From Bacteroidaceae bacterium (lineage in GTDB: Bacteria > Bacteroidota > Bacteroidia > Bacteroidales > Bacteroidaceae), in assembly GCA_017618515.1 (NCBI GenBank), contig JAFZUB010000037.1, positions 1 through 6,337 of the forward strand: a DNA stretch of 6,337 bases, given 5' to 3'. Under the pieces are notes generated by a model. That model searched no databases. It was not told where the DNA came from and saw nothing but the letters and a program-made list of their open reading frames with translations. Position numbers and translations under genes: made by a program. Positions 1 to 5,889 of the stretch are shown here, piece after piece (position 1 is the stretch's first letter; each line of letters opens with the position of its first letter).

Positions 1-704
1 GTGCCTTCCACATAGCGCGGGTCATTGTTGTGCATGCTGTCGATGTCGGTCCATATCTCTATCACATCGGCCTTAATGGCGGCACCTATGAGCGAGGCGG
101 TGTAGTCAGAGCCTCCGCGCTGCAGATTGTCAACCTTGCCTTCGTGGTTGAGGCAGATAAAGCCTTGAGTGATAAAGTATTGGGCATCGCTGTGCTGCTT
201 GAGCAATGGCATCAGAGTCTCACGCAGATGATGGATGTCAGGCTCGGTGTACTGGTCGATGCGCATGAAGTCCAGGGCATTCAGCAGTACGGCGTTCATG
301 CCTTGTTCGTTGCAGTAGTTGACCAGCATGTTTGTACTCATTATCTCGCCGAGGCTAACTATCTCTTTTGCCATTTCGGGAGTGAAGTCGCTCTTTTTGT
401 AGCTAAGCAACACCTTGAAAATGTTGTCGTTGATAAAGGTGCGTGTCTTCTCCCTCATTTTCTCGGTAGAGTATAGCTCGTCGATGTGGCACATATATTT
501 GGTGTAGAGCTTGCCAATCATTGCCGCAGCGCTCTCTCTGTTGCCTCTTGCAAAGTAGTCTGCTATCTCGATAAGGGCGTTTGTGGTGCCAGCCATCGCC
601 GACAACACCACAAGGCTGCTCTCGTTTTTGCCGATGAGCTTCACCACTTCTTTCATCCTCTGTGCGCTACCTACCGAGGTGCCGCCGAATTTCTGTATCT
701 TCAT
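1..704 (-). CDS. lysC: Aspartate kinase, N-terminal 234 residues (3' end beyond the window)
   Basis: Cytoplasmic enzyme that phosphorylates L-aspartate with ATP, the first step towards lysine, threonine, methionine and diaminopimelate. The reading frame starts at the ATG at 704-702 and is open to the left edge. Visible motifs are the N-terminal KFGGTSVG (residues 5-12), SLGE with the probable aspartate-binding Glu120, RGGSDYTA (196-203) and WTDIDSMHNNDPR (218-230). These cover most of the amino-acid kinase domain. The regulatory ACT domains, which normally follow, lie outside, so feedback type and any fusion to homoserine dehydrogenase cannot be judged. The start is fixed because KFGGTSVG stands at the usual place near the N-terminus. 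Only 11 bp separate it from the ftsE stop, so co-transcription is likely. The leader is A-rich (GTTAAAACA before ATG) with no Shine-Dalgarno sequence. Family assignment is secure; the symbol is conventional. Confidence 0.95.
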   Translation of the reverse strand, partial: MKIQKFGGTSVGSAQRMKEVVKLIGKNESSLVVLSAMAGTTNALIEIADYFARGNRESAAAMIGKLYTKYMCHIDELYSTEKMREKTRTFINDNIFKVLLSYKKSDFTPEMAKEIVSLGEIMSTNMLVNYCNEQGMNAVLLNALDFMRIDQYTEPDIHHLRETLMPLLKQHSDAQYFITQGFICLNHEGKVDNLQRGGSDYTASLIGAAIKADVIEIWTDIDSMHNNDPRYVEG

Positions 705-715
705 TGTTTTAACTT

Positions 716-1381
716 TTACGCGTTTGTTAGATGTCCGTCGCTGCAAGTATATACCGTAGCATTGTCTACGAGACTGATCAACTGCAGATTGTGGGTTGAC
801 ATGATGATGGCTGTGCCTTCCTCATGGCGTATCTCATTGAGCAGCTCCACTACACATGTGCTGCTCTCTATGTCAAGATTGCCTGTCGGTTCGTCAGCGA
901 GAATAATCTGGGGCTTGTTGAGTATGGCACGGGCTATGGCTACTCTCTGCTGCTGTCCGCCCGAGAGCTCGTAGGGATATTTGTCTATCTTGTCGAGCAT
1001 CTCTACCTTGCTCAGCACTTCCTGTATGCGAGTCTGTATTTCGTCCTTGACTTTCCAGCCCGTGGCTTTGAGTACAAACTCCATGTTCTTTCTCACCGTA
1101 CGGTCGTGAAGAAGCTGGAAACTCTGAAACACCATGCCCAGCTGCTTGCGCAGCGCTGGCAGCTGCTTGGGCTTTATCTTCAGCATGTCGTAGTCCAGCA
1201 CCTGTGCCTCGCCACTGAGGGGGCGCAGTTCACCGTAGATGGTACTCAGCAGGGTTGATTTGCCACTGCCCACCTTGCCGGTAATAAACACATAGTCACC
1301 GCTGTTGACGCAGAGACTGATATCCTTCAGTATCAAGGCATCGTCTTGCCTGATCTCTACATTATTATAATTTAAAAGCAT
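716..1381 (-). CDS. ftsE: FtsE-like cell division ABC transporter ATPase
   Basis: Complete 221-residue ABC ATPase, one nucleotide-binding domain without membrane segments. Motifs in order: Walker A GKVGSGKS (35-42), Q-loop VFQSFQLL (84-91, Gln86), signature LSGGQQQR (139-146), Walker B IILADEP (159-165), D-loop GNLD (167-170) and H-loop STH (195-197). All catalytic residues are present. GKVGSGKS and the following LLSTIYGEL resemble Bacteroidetes FtsE proteins as I recall them. FtsE pairs with the membrane protein FtsX at the division site, where FtsEX activates peptidoglycan hydrolases. No ftsX lies next to it here: the neighbours are hisIE (22 bp upstream) and lysC (11 bp downstream). The related LolD/MacB-type exporter ATPases are the main alternative, but no permease gene accompanies it. 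The start is ATG at 1381, preceded by the A-rich TTAAAACT and no Shine-Dalgarno sequence. Confidence 0.85.
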   Translation of the reverse strand: MLLNYNNVEIRQDDALILKDISLCVNSGDYVFITGKVGSGKSTLLSTIYGELRPLSGEAQVLDYDMLKIKPKQLPALRKQLGMVFQSFQLLHDRTVRKNMEFVLKATGWKVKDEIQTRIQEVLSKVEMLDKIDKYPYELSGGQQQRVAIARAILNKPQIILADEPTGNLDIESSTCVVELLNEIRHEEGTAIIMSTHNLQLISLVDNATVYTCSDGHLTNA

Positions 1382-1399
1382 AGTTTTAATTTGCTTACG

Positions 1400-1411
1400 A
1401 TGTTCAATGTT
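1400..1411 (-). repeat. Heptamer repeat fragment at the hisIE stop codon
   Basis: The 12 bases atgttcaatgtt on the plus strand are identical to a stretch of the seven-copy heptamer array before hisF (2820-2871). On the coding strand this reads AACATTGAACAT, and its TGA (1406-1404) is the stop codon of hisIE. It is a one-and-a-half-unit fragment, so chance is possible, but the match in the same gene cluster is notable. Confidence 0.55.
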
Positions 1412-2021
1412 TTTCCCATCCCGGCTTGTGGCGCACTTGCAGTTCGCGGGCCAGGTCTTCTATACGCATACCCTTGGCGGTGAGTAGCACGATGAGGTGA
1501 TAGAATAGGTCGGAGCCTTCATACACCACACGTTCGTTAGTTCCGTTGCATGCCTCGATGACTGTCTCCAGTGCTTCTTCGCCCACCTTTTGTGCTATGC
1601 GGTTGATGCCGTCCTTGAATAGCGAGGTGGTGTAGGAGCCCTCAGGCATCTCTTCGTGGCGCTTCTCTATAAAGTCCTGCAACTCACTGAGAAAGAGTAG
1701 TGGATTGCTCTCATTCTTCTCTCCCCAGCATGTGTCGGTACCCTTGTGGCATGTCGGCCCCTCGGGATTGACAAGCACCAGCAGGGTGTCTTGGTCGCAG
1801 TCCACCTTGATGTCCACCAGGTGCAGGAAGTGGCCGCTTTCTTCACCCTTGGTCCACAGGCGCTGCTTGGTGCGCGAGTAGAAAGTCACTTTTTTCAACT
1901 CGAGTGTCTTGAGGTATGCCTCTTCGTTCATGAAACCGAGCATCAGCACGGTCTTGGTGGTGGCATCCTGCACTATGGCGGGCACTAAGCCGCCCATCTT
2001 ATTGAAGTCTATTGTTGTCAT
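1404..2021 (-). CDS. hisIE: Bifunctional phosphoribosyl-AMP cyclohydrolase / phosphoribosyl-ATP pyrophosphatase
   Basis: Cytoplasmic fusion enzyme of 205 residues, close to the usual ~200 for the family. It catalyses steps 2 and 3 of histidine synthesis: PR-ATP to PR-AMP plus pyrophosphate (C-terminal domain), then ring opening of PR-AMP to ProFAR (N-terminal domain). The cyclohydrolase part (about 1-110) has FYSRTKQRLWTKGEESGH (47-64), the metal-binding DCDQD (74-78), and Cys91 and Cys98 in TCHKGTDTCW (90-99). The pyrophosphatase part (about 112-205) has GSYTTSLFKDG (128-138), KVGEEALE (145-152), Glu156 and SDLFYHL (170-176). All expected acidic metal ligands are present, so both activities should be intact. 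It is the last his gene of the cluster, 34 bp after hisF and 22 bp before ftsE. The TGA stop falls in a heptamer repeat fragment. Confidence 0.97.
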   Translation of the reverse strand: MTTIDFNKMGGLVPAIVQDATTKTVLMLGFMNEEAYLKTLELKKVTFYSRTKQRLWTKGEESGHFLHLVDIKVDCDQDTLLVLVNPEGPTCHKGTDTCWGEKNESNPLLFLSELQDFIEKRHEEMPEGSYTTSLFKDGINRIAQKVGEEALETVIEACNGTNERVVYEGSDLFYHLIVLLTAKGMRIEDLARELQVRHKPGWEKH

Positions 2022-2055
2022 CGTATCTTGTAGTTCGGGAGTTCTTTTCAGTCTG

Positions 2056-2817
2056 TTACAGTCTAACGCTTATTCCTTCGTCACGCAGATAGTGCTTGAG
2101 GTCTGAGATTTTTATCTCTCCATAGTGAAACACGCTGGCGGCCAATGCAGCGTCGGCCTTGCCCTCAACAAATGCGTCGCGGAAGTGCTGCATATTGCCG
2201 GCACCGCCGCTGGCTATCACGGGTATTGAGAGCGTGTCGGCCAGATGGGCGAGGGCTTCGTTGGCAAAGCCATGCTTCACTCCGTCGTGGTCCATGCTTG
2301 TGAAGAGTATCTCGCCGGCACCGCGGCTCTCCACCTCTTTGGCCCACTCAAAGAGATTGCGCCCTGTCGGCACGCGCCCTCCGTTGATGTAGCACTGCCA
2401 CTGCCCGTCGTCTTCCTGCTTGGCGTCGATGGCCACCACGCATACTTGCGAGCCGAAATGGCTGGCTATCTCGTCCACGAGGCTGGGATTGCGCAGTGCG
2501 GCAGAGTTGATGCTCACCTTGTCGGCTCCCGCGTTGAGCATAGTGTCAACGTCTTTCATCTCGTTGATGCCGCCACCCACGGTGAAGGGTATCGACAGCT
2601 CGGCAGCCACTCTGCCCACCATCTCGGTGAAGGTCTTGCGGCCTTCGTAGCTGGCAGTGATGTCGAGAAACACCAGTTCGTCGGCATTCTGGTCGCTGTA
2701 TGCCTTGCCCAGCTCTACTGGGTCACCAGCATAGCGCAGGTTGACGAAGTTGGTGCCCTTGACGGTCTGGCCGTCTTTGACATCTAGGCAGGGTATTATT
2801 CTTTTAGCTAACGACAT
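2056..2817 (-). CDS. hisF: Imidazole glycerol phosphate synthase, cyclase subunit
   Basis: TIM-barrel subunit of 253 residues, normal length. With the glutaminase HisH it converts PRFAR and ammonia into imidazole glycerol phosphate and AICAR, linking histidine and purine synthesis. The catalytic acids are Asp12 in IIPCLDV (7-13) and Asp131 in VVAIDAK (127-133). The phosphate-binding loops are TVGGGI (79-84) and ASGGAGN (202-208). [10 protein letters not shown] (145-154) and TSMDHDG (173-179) are also typical of the family. The start is ATG at 2817, and [13 protein letters not shown] is the standard N-terminus. Its partner hisH is not adjacent: hisA and a 129-bp structured gap lie between them. 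A seven-copy heptamer array ends 2 bp before the start codon, so the ribosome landing area is made of repeat. No promoter was recognised in the gap. Confidence 0.98.
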   Translation of the reverse strand: MSLAKRIIPCLDVKDGQTVKGTNFVNLRYAGDPVELGKAYSDQNADELVFLDITASYEGRKTFTEMVGRVAAELSIPFTVGGGINEMKDVDTMLNAGADKVSINSAALRNPSLVDEIASHFGSQVCVVAIDAKQEDDGQWQCYINGGRVPTGRNLFEWAKEVESRGAGEILFTSMDHDGVKHGFANEALAHLADTLSIPVIASGGAGNMQHFRDAFVEGKADAALAASVFHYGEIKISDLKHYLRDEGISVRL

Positions 2818-2819
2818 TT

Positions 2820-2871
2820 AATGTTCAATGTTCAATGTTCAATGTTCAATGGTCAATGTTCAATGGTCAAT
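2820..2871 (-). repeat. Heptamer tandem array abutting the hisF start codon
   Basis: Seven complete 7-bp units plus three bases. On the plus strand, units 1-4 and 6 are AATGTTC, units 5 and 7 are AATGGTC, and AAT follows. The only variation is T/G at the fifth base. On the transcribed strand the unit reads GAACATT or GACCATT and the array ends 2 bp before the hisF ATG. Each unit carries TGA. Because 7 is not a multiple of 3, the stops fall in all three frames every 21 nt, and the array contains no sense-strand ATG. Copy number could change by slippage, which would alter leader length but not the protein. Confidence 0.95.
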
Positions 2872-2883
2872 AGAATATCGCGA

Positions 2884-2957
2884 GAGCCTTGTCAGTGGTC
2901 GCGCCGTCTCGAAAGAGCAAGGATGCTCTTTAGGCGCGGGCTGACGTTAAAAGGCTC
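2884..2957. repeat. Four-tier imperfect inverted repeat between hisA and hisF
   Basis: Nested complementary arms, from outside in: gagcctt (2884-2890) with aaggctc (2951-2957); gtcag (2891-2895) with ctgac (2941-2945); gcgcc (2901-2905) with ggcgc (2933-2937), extendable by C2900-G2938; and aaagagca (2912-2919) with tgctcttt (2924-2931) around an AGGA loop. About 26 base pairs could form in a 74-nt span. The outer right arm lies inside the last hisA codons, and the hisA TAA (2949-2947) sits in the bulge between the first and second helices. No T-run follows on the transcribed strand, so it is not a standard intrinsic terminator. It may be a REP-like element, an attenuator-like or processing structure, or an mRNA 3'-end stabiliser for hisH-hisA. 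Confidence 0.85.
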
Positions 2958-3675
2958 GAGAGCGAAGCGGCAATGTTTTTAGGTCAATCTTGCCTTCATA
3001 TATGGCCTTGCCAAACACTACGGCGGGAATGCCGGCACTGTCCAGCAGGGTGATATCCTCCTCACAACTGACACCACCGCTGGCAATGAGGTGCAGGTCG
3101 GGCATCTGTTGCATTATTTCTTTGTATAGCTCCACGGCGGTGCCTTGCAGCATGCCGTCCTTGCTTATGTCGGTGCATAGCACCTGGCGAATGCCTTTTG
3201 CGTAGTAGCTCTGCAGGAAAGGCATCAGCCTCTTGCGGCTCTTCTCTTTCCATCCGCTGATGCATACGAAGCCATCCTTAACGTCGGCCCCGAGTATCAG
3301 TCGGTCGGCACCATATCGCTCTATCCAACTGTCCATCAGCTCCGGCTCTTTGGCTGCCACACTGCCGATAGTGGCAAACGCGGCACCGTTCTCAAACACC
3401 GCCTCCATATCTGCGTCGGTCTTGATGCCGCCGCCGAAGTCTATCTGCAGACTGGTGTGGGTGGCCACCTCATTCAGCACCTCTATATTCACCACGTGGC
3501 TGGAGCGGGCACCGTCGAGGTCCACCATGTGCAGCCTGCGGTAGCCCAGCGCCTCTATCTCCTTGGCAAAGTCGAGGGGCTGGAGGTCATACACCGTCTG
3601 GCTGCCGTAGTCGCCCTTAGTGAGGCGTACGCATTTGCCGCCGATGATGTCTATAGCAGGAATGAGTTCTATCAT
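2947..3675 (-). CDS. hisA: Phosphoribosylformimino-AICAR ribotide isomerase (ProFAR isomerase)
   Basis: Cytoplasmic TIM-barrel enzyme of 242 residues that converts ProFAR to PRFAR by an Amadori rearrangement, step 4 of histidine synthesis. Catalytic acids are Asp9 in LIPAIDII (4-11) and Asp131 in LGADVKDG (128-135). Other family marks are HMVDLDGA (49-56), IDFGGGIKT (78-86), CTDISKDGM (167-175) and the phosphate loop ASGGVS near residue 200. Conserved Trp142 is present. The PRFAR product goes straight to HisHF, whose genes flank this one. The start is ATG at 3675, only 3 bp after the hisH stop (TAAGCGATG), so translational coupling is likely. The last residues, PLRSRAF, look unlike a normal HisA C-terminal helix, and part of them is encoded by the outer arm of the inverted repeat downstream. 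This end may have been remodelled by the repeat. Confidence 0.97.
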   Translation of the reverse strand: MIELIPAIDIIGGKCVRLTKGDYGSQTVYDLQPLDFAKEIEALGYRRLHMVDLDGARSSHVVNIEVLNEVATHTSLQIDFGGGIKTDADMEAVFENGAAFATIGSVAAKEPELMDSWIERYGADRLILGADVKDGFVCISGWKEKSRKRLMPFLQSYYAKGIRQVLCTDISKDGMLQGTAVELYKEIMQQMPDLHLIASGGVSCEEDITLLDSAGIPAVVFGKAIYEGKIDLKTLPLRSRAF

Positions 3676-3678
3676 CGC

Positions 3679-4275
3679 TTATCGTGCCAGGTTGATGAAG
3701 TTACTTAGTATCTGTTCGCCTACGCGTCCGCTCTTCTCAGGGTGAAACTGCGTGGCGTAGAAGTTGTCCTTGTGCATCGATGCACAGAATGGGTGGATGT
3801 AGTCGCAGTCGGCGATGGAGTAGGGGTTGCTGCTCACGTAGTAGCTGTGCACGAAATACACAAAGTCTCCCTCGTCAATGCCATTGTATAGCGGACTCTT
3901 GAGATTGTGCAGACTGTTCCACCCCATGTGCGGTATCTTCTGGCAGTGCTGGGTGGGGATGAAGCGCTTCACTTCGGTGTCAAAGATGCCGAGGCACTCG
4001 GTGTCGCTCTCTTCGCTATGGCGGCACATCAGCTGCATACCGATGCAAATGCCCAGCACAGGCTGCGTGAGGCTCATTATCACCTTGTCCAGTCCGCTGC
4101 TGCGCAGATACTGCATGGTGTAGGCCGCCTCGCCCTGTCCCGGAAACAGCACGCAGTCTGCCTGGCGCAACTCGTCAGCCACATCGGTCACGAGCGGCTC
4201 CAGCCCCAGTCTCTTCACTGCATTGACTACGGAGCAGATATTTCCGGCATTATATTTTACGATAGCGACCTTCAT
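3679..4275 (-). CDS. hisH: Imidazole glycerol phosphate synthase, glutamine amidotransferase subunit
   Basis: Class I glutaminase of 198 residues, normal length. It hydrolyses glutamine and channels ammonia to HisF. The triad is Cys77 in GICIGMQL (75-82) with His178 and Glu180 in ATQFHPEKSG (174-183). KIPHMGWN (113-120) and YFVHSYY (140-146) are typical HisH segments that separate it from other GATase I proteins. The oxyanion strand reads PGQG (45-48) rather than the usual PGVG, a substitution worth noting. The start is ATG at 4275, and MKVAIVKYNAGN is the standard N-terminus. Directly before it are two TTGAAAA heptamers and then a long purine-only leader. The Shine-Dalgarno-like AGGAG sequences in that leader are more than 20 nt from the ATG. 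hisA follows after 3 bp. No own promoter was recognised, so expression may depend on readthrough from proS. Confidence 0.97.
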   Translation of the reverse strand: MKVAIVKYNAGNICSVVNAVKRLGLEPLVTDVADELRQADCVLFPGQGEAAYTMQYLRSSGLDKVIMSLTQPVLGICIGMQLMCRHSEESDTECLGIFDTEVKRFIPTQHCQKIPHMGWNSLHNLKSPLYNGIDEGDFVYFVHSYYVSSNPYSIADCDYIHPFCASMHKDNFYATQFHPEKSGRVGEQILSNFINLAR

Positions 4276-4289
4276 TTTTCAATTTTCAA
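4276..4289 (-). repeat. Two tandem heptamers at the hisH start codon
   Basis: The transcribed strand reads TTGAAAA TTGAAAA directly followed by the hisH ATG, two perfect 7-bp copies. The unit differs from the array before hisF but has the same length, the same TTGA core and the same position touching a start codon. It supplies the A-rich sequence upstream of ATG that favours initiation in Bacteroidetes. Confidence 0.7.
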
Positions 4290-4290
4290 G

Positions 4291-4336
4291 CCCTTTCCCC
4301 TTCTCCTTTTTCCCCTCCTCCCTTTCCCCCTCCTCT
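4291..4336. other. 46-nt uninterrupted pyrimidine tract (purine-only in the hisH leader RNA)
   Basis: Every base from 4291 to 4336 on the plus strand is C or T, and the 10-mer ccctttcccc occurs at 4291 and again at 4320. In the transcript it is a G/A-only leader with two AGGAGGGG copies (4319-4312 and 4334-4327) and AAGGAGAAGGGG (4308-4297). These match the anti-Shine-Dalgarno sequence but lie about 22 to 60 nt from the hisH ATG, too far for normal use. Tracts like this can form triplex (H-) DNA. No protein-coding role is seen. Confidence 0.9.
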
Positions 4337-4344
4337 AGGAGGGG
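4327..4344. repeat. GC-rich short palindrome in the proS-hisH gap
   Basis: cccctcct (4327-4334) and aggagggg (4337-4344) are perfect reverse complements around CT, giving a 7-bp stem with a 4-nt loop in practice. It joins the pyrimidine tract to the G-rich tandem repeat. The layout (palindrome of cccctcc/ggagggg followed by ggggctagggg) resembles dispersed intergenic repeats that I recall from Bacteroidetes genomes. No T-run follows in the transcribed direction, so it is not a clear terminator. Confidence 0.75.
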
Positions 4345-4375
4345 CTAGGGGTGGTCTTGGGGCTAGGGGTGGTCT
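4341..4375. repeat. 18-bp tandem duplication forming a G-quadruplex motif
   Basis: ggggctaggggtggtct occurs at 4341-4357 and at 4359-4375, an 18-bp period. The plus strand therefore carries GGGG-CTA-GGGG-(7 nt)-GGGG-CTA-GGGG (4341-4369), a full four-tetrad quadruplex motif. It lies on the template strand for proS-hisH transcription; the RNA carries the C-rich complement. The C-rich RNA could also pair with the G-rich leader just downstream. Confidence 0.9.
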
Positions 4376-4386
4376 CCAATTGTCAA

Positions 4387-5868
4387 TCAATAAGCGCGTG
4401 CCACCAATGCCTTGTACTTGGCGGGCTTGCCGCTCACCATGTCGGTGCCTGGGTTGCTTTGGTCGGTGTCGAAGGGGATGCAGCGTATGGTGGCCTGCGT
4501 TTCCTCCTTTATCTGCGCCTCGGTCTCTTCGGTGCCGTCCCACGGGCAGAGGAAGAAGCCGCCGTCCTGCACCTTCTGCTTAAACTCCTCGTAGTTGCTG
4601 CACTCGCAGGTGTGGGCCAGCCTGTAGTCGAGAGCCTTCTTGTAGATATTCTGCTGGATATCGTCGAGCAGGTTCTTGGCATACTCTTCGATGCCCTCTA
4701 CGCTGACATTGCTCTTTTCGAGCGTGTCGCGGCGCATAATCTCCACCTCGCCCTTCTCCAGGTCGCGTGCACCGAGCACTATTCTCACGGGCACACCCTT
4801 CAGCTCGTAGTCGGCAAACTTGAATCCGGGGCGCTTGCTGTCGTCGTTGTCGTACTTCACGCTCACGCCCAGTGCCTTGAACTTTGCCACCATCTCGGCG
4901 GCCTTCTGGTCGAGGGCCTCCATCTGTGCGGGCTTGCCAATGGGCACTATCACCACCTGTATGGGCGCCAGCCTCGGCGGCAGCACCAGTCCGTTGTCGT
5001 CGGAGTGGGTCATGATCAGCGCACCCATCAGTCGGGTGCTCACTCCCCATGAGGTGGCCCATGCATATTCCAGTTGGTTCTCCTTGTTGAGGAACTGCAC
5101 ACCAAATGCCTTGCCGAAGTTCTGGCCAAGGAAGTGGCTCGTGCCGCTCTGCAGTGCCTTGCCGTCCTGCATCATAGCCTCGATGGTGTAGGTGTCGATG
5201 GCACCGGCAAAGCGCTCCGTGGCGCTCTTCACGCCCTGAACTACTGGTACTGCCATGTAGTCCTCGGCAAACTTGGCATACACCTTGAGCATTTGCTGTG
5301 CTCTCTGCTCTGCCTCCTCGCGGGTGGCATGGGCGGTGTGGCCCTCTTGCCAGAGAAACTCTGCTGTGCGCAGGAATAGTCGTGTGCGCATTTCCCAGCG
5401 CATCACATTGCACCACTGATTGCACAGCACCGGCAGGTCGCGATACGACTTAATCCAGTTTTTATATGTGTTCCATATAATCGTTTCCGATGTGGGGCGG
5501 ATAATCAGTTCCTCCTCCAGCTTGGCTTCGGGGTCAACCACCACGCCGTCGTGTGTCTCGTTGGTCTTGAGGCGGTAGTGGGTTACCACGGCGCACTCCT
5601 TGGCGAAGCCTTCCACGTGCTCGGCCTCCTTCGACAGGAAGCTCTTCGGTATCAGCAGGGGGAAGTAGGCGTTCTGCACGCCTGTCTCCTTAAACATGCC
5701 GTCGAGCACCTGCTGCATCTTCTCCCAGATGGCGTAGCCGTAGGGCTTGATCACCATGCAGCCTCTCACGTCGGCCTGCTCAGCCAAGTCAGCCTTTACT
5801 ACCAGTTCATTATACCAGCGCGAGTAATTCTCGCTCCTCTTTGTGAGGTCTTTCAGTTCTATTGCCAT
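4387..5868 (-). CDS. proS: Prolyl-tRNA synthetase, archaeal/eukaryote-type
   Basis: Cytoplasmic class II synthetase of 493 residues that charges tRNA-Pro. [19 protein letters not shown] is a typical Bacteroidetes N-terminus, followed by RPTSETI (124-130), motif 2 from [15 protein letters not shown] (157-171) to EGH ending at 177, [15 protein letters not shown] (241-255) and motif 3 [11 protein letters not shown] (275-285). An anticodon-binding domain (about 300-410) and a C-terminal domain ending in ARAY follow. Only about 100 residues separate motifs 2 and 3, so the editing insertion of the common bacterial ProRS is absent. Four C-terminal cysteines (421, 423, 441, 463) could form a zinc site; this is inference. 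A TTG codon 24 bp upstream (5892-5890) would add eight residues, but it lies inside the -7 promoter element, so ATG 5868 is chosen. The TGA stop lies in ATTGATTGACAATTG, another TTGA-rich junction. Confidence 0.96.
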   Translation of the reverse strand: MAIELKDLTKRSENYSRWYNELVVKADLAEQADVRGCMVIKPYGYAIWEKMQQVLDGMFKETGVQNAYFPLLIPKSFLSKEAEHVEGFAKECAVVTHYRLKTNETHDGVVVDPEAKLEEELIIRPTSETIIWNTYKNWIKSYRDLPVLCNQWCNVMRWEMRTRLFLRTAEFLWQEGHTAHATREEAEQRAQQMLKVYAKFAEDYMAVPVVQGVKSATERFAGAIDTYTIEAMMQDGKALQSGTSHFLGQNFGKAFGVQFLNKENQLEYAWATSWGVSTRLMGALIMTHSDDNGLVLPPRLAPIQVVIVPIGKPAQMEALDQKAAEMVAKFKALGVSVKYDNDDSKRPGFKFADYELKGVPVRIVLGARDLEKGEVEIMRRDTLEKSNVSVEGIEEYAKNLLDDIQQNIYKKALDYRLAHTCECSNYEEFKQKVQDGGFFLCPWDGTEETEAQIKEETQATIRCIPFDTDQSNPGTDMVSGKPAKYKALVARAY

Positions 5869-5889
5869 GATATATAATTTTTTCGGCCG

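Noticed and set aside
30..974. Plus-strand frames opposite lysC and ftsE
   Set aside because: They are antisense to conserved kinase and ATPase motifs and show no domain of their own.
2049..2064. Direct repeat cagtct twice around the hisF stop codon
   Set aside because: Only 6 bp repeated at a 10-bp interval; easily explained by chance.
2820..2871. CRISPR array
   Set aside because: Units are 7 bp and contiguous, with no spacers and no cas genes nearby. It is a simple tandem repeat.
2912..2931. 8-bp hairpin as an intrinsic terminator after hisA
   Set aside because: The stem is good, but the transcribed strand continues CGAGACGGCGC with no U-run, and hisF follows with no recognisable promoter. 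Treated as part of the larger inverted repeat instead.
4276..4386. Histidine leader-peptide attenuator before hisH
   Set aside because: No run of histidine codons is present in the gap and no terminator/antiterminator pair with a U-run was seen.
4286..4543. 85-codon minus-strand frame running through the G/C-rich repeats
   Set aside because: Half of it is out-of-frame proS and the rest is translated repeat (PPLAPRPPLAPP followed by Gly/Lys/Glu). No homology-like features.
4351..5052. Long open frame on the plus strand opposite proS (233 codons)
   Set aside because: It is antisense to the conserved motif 3 and anticodon-binding regions of ProS, starts in repeat DNA, and its translation shows no recognisable domain. 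It follows from the codon bias of proS.
4580..5425. 281-codon minus-strand frame overlapping proS in another phase
   Set aside because: Its translation is low-complexity and rich in Arg, Gly and His, and it lies wholly inside the well-supported ProS reading frame.
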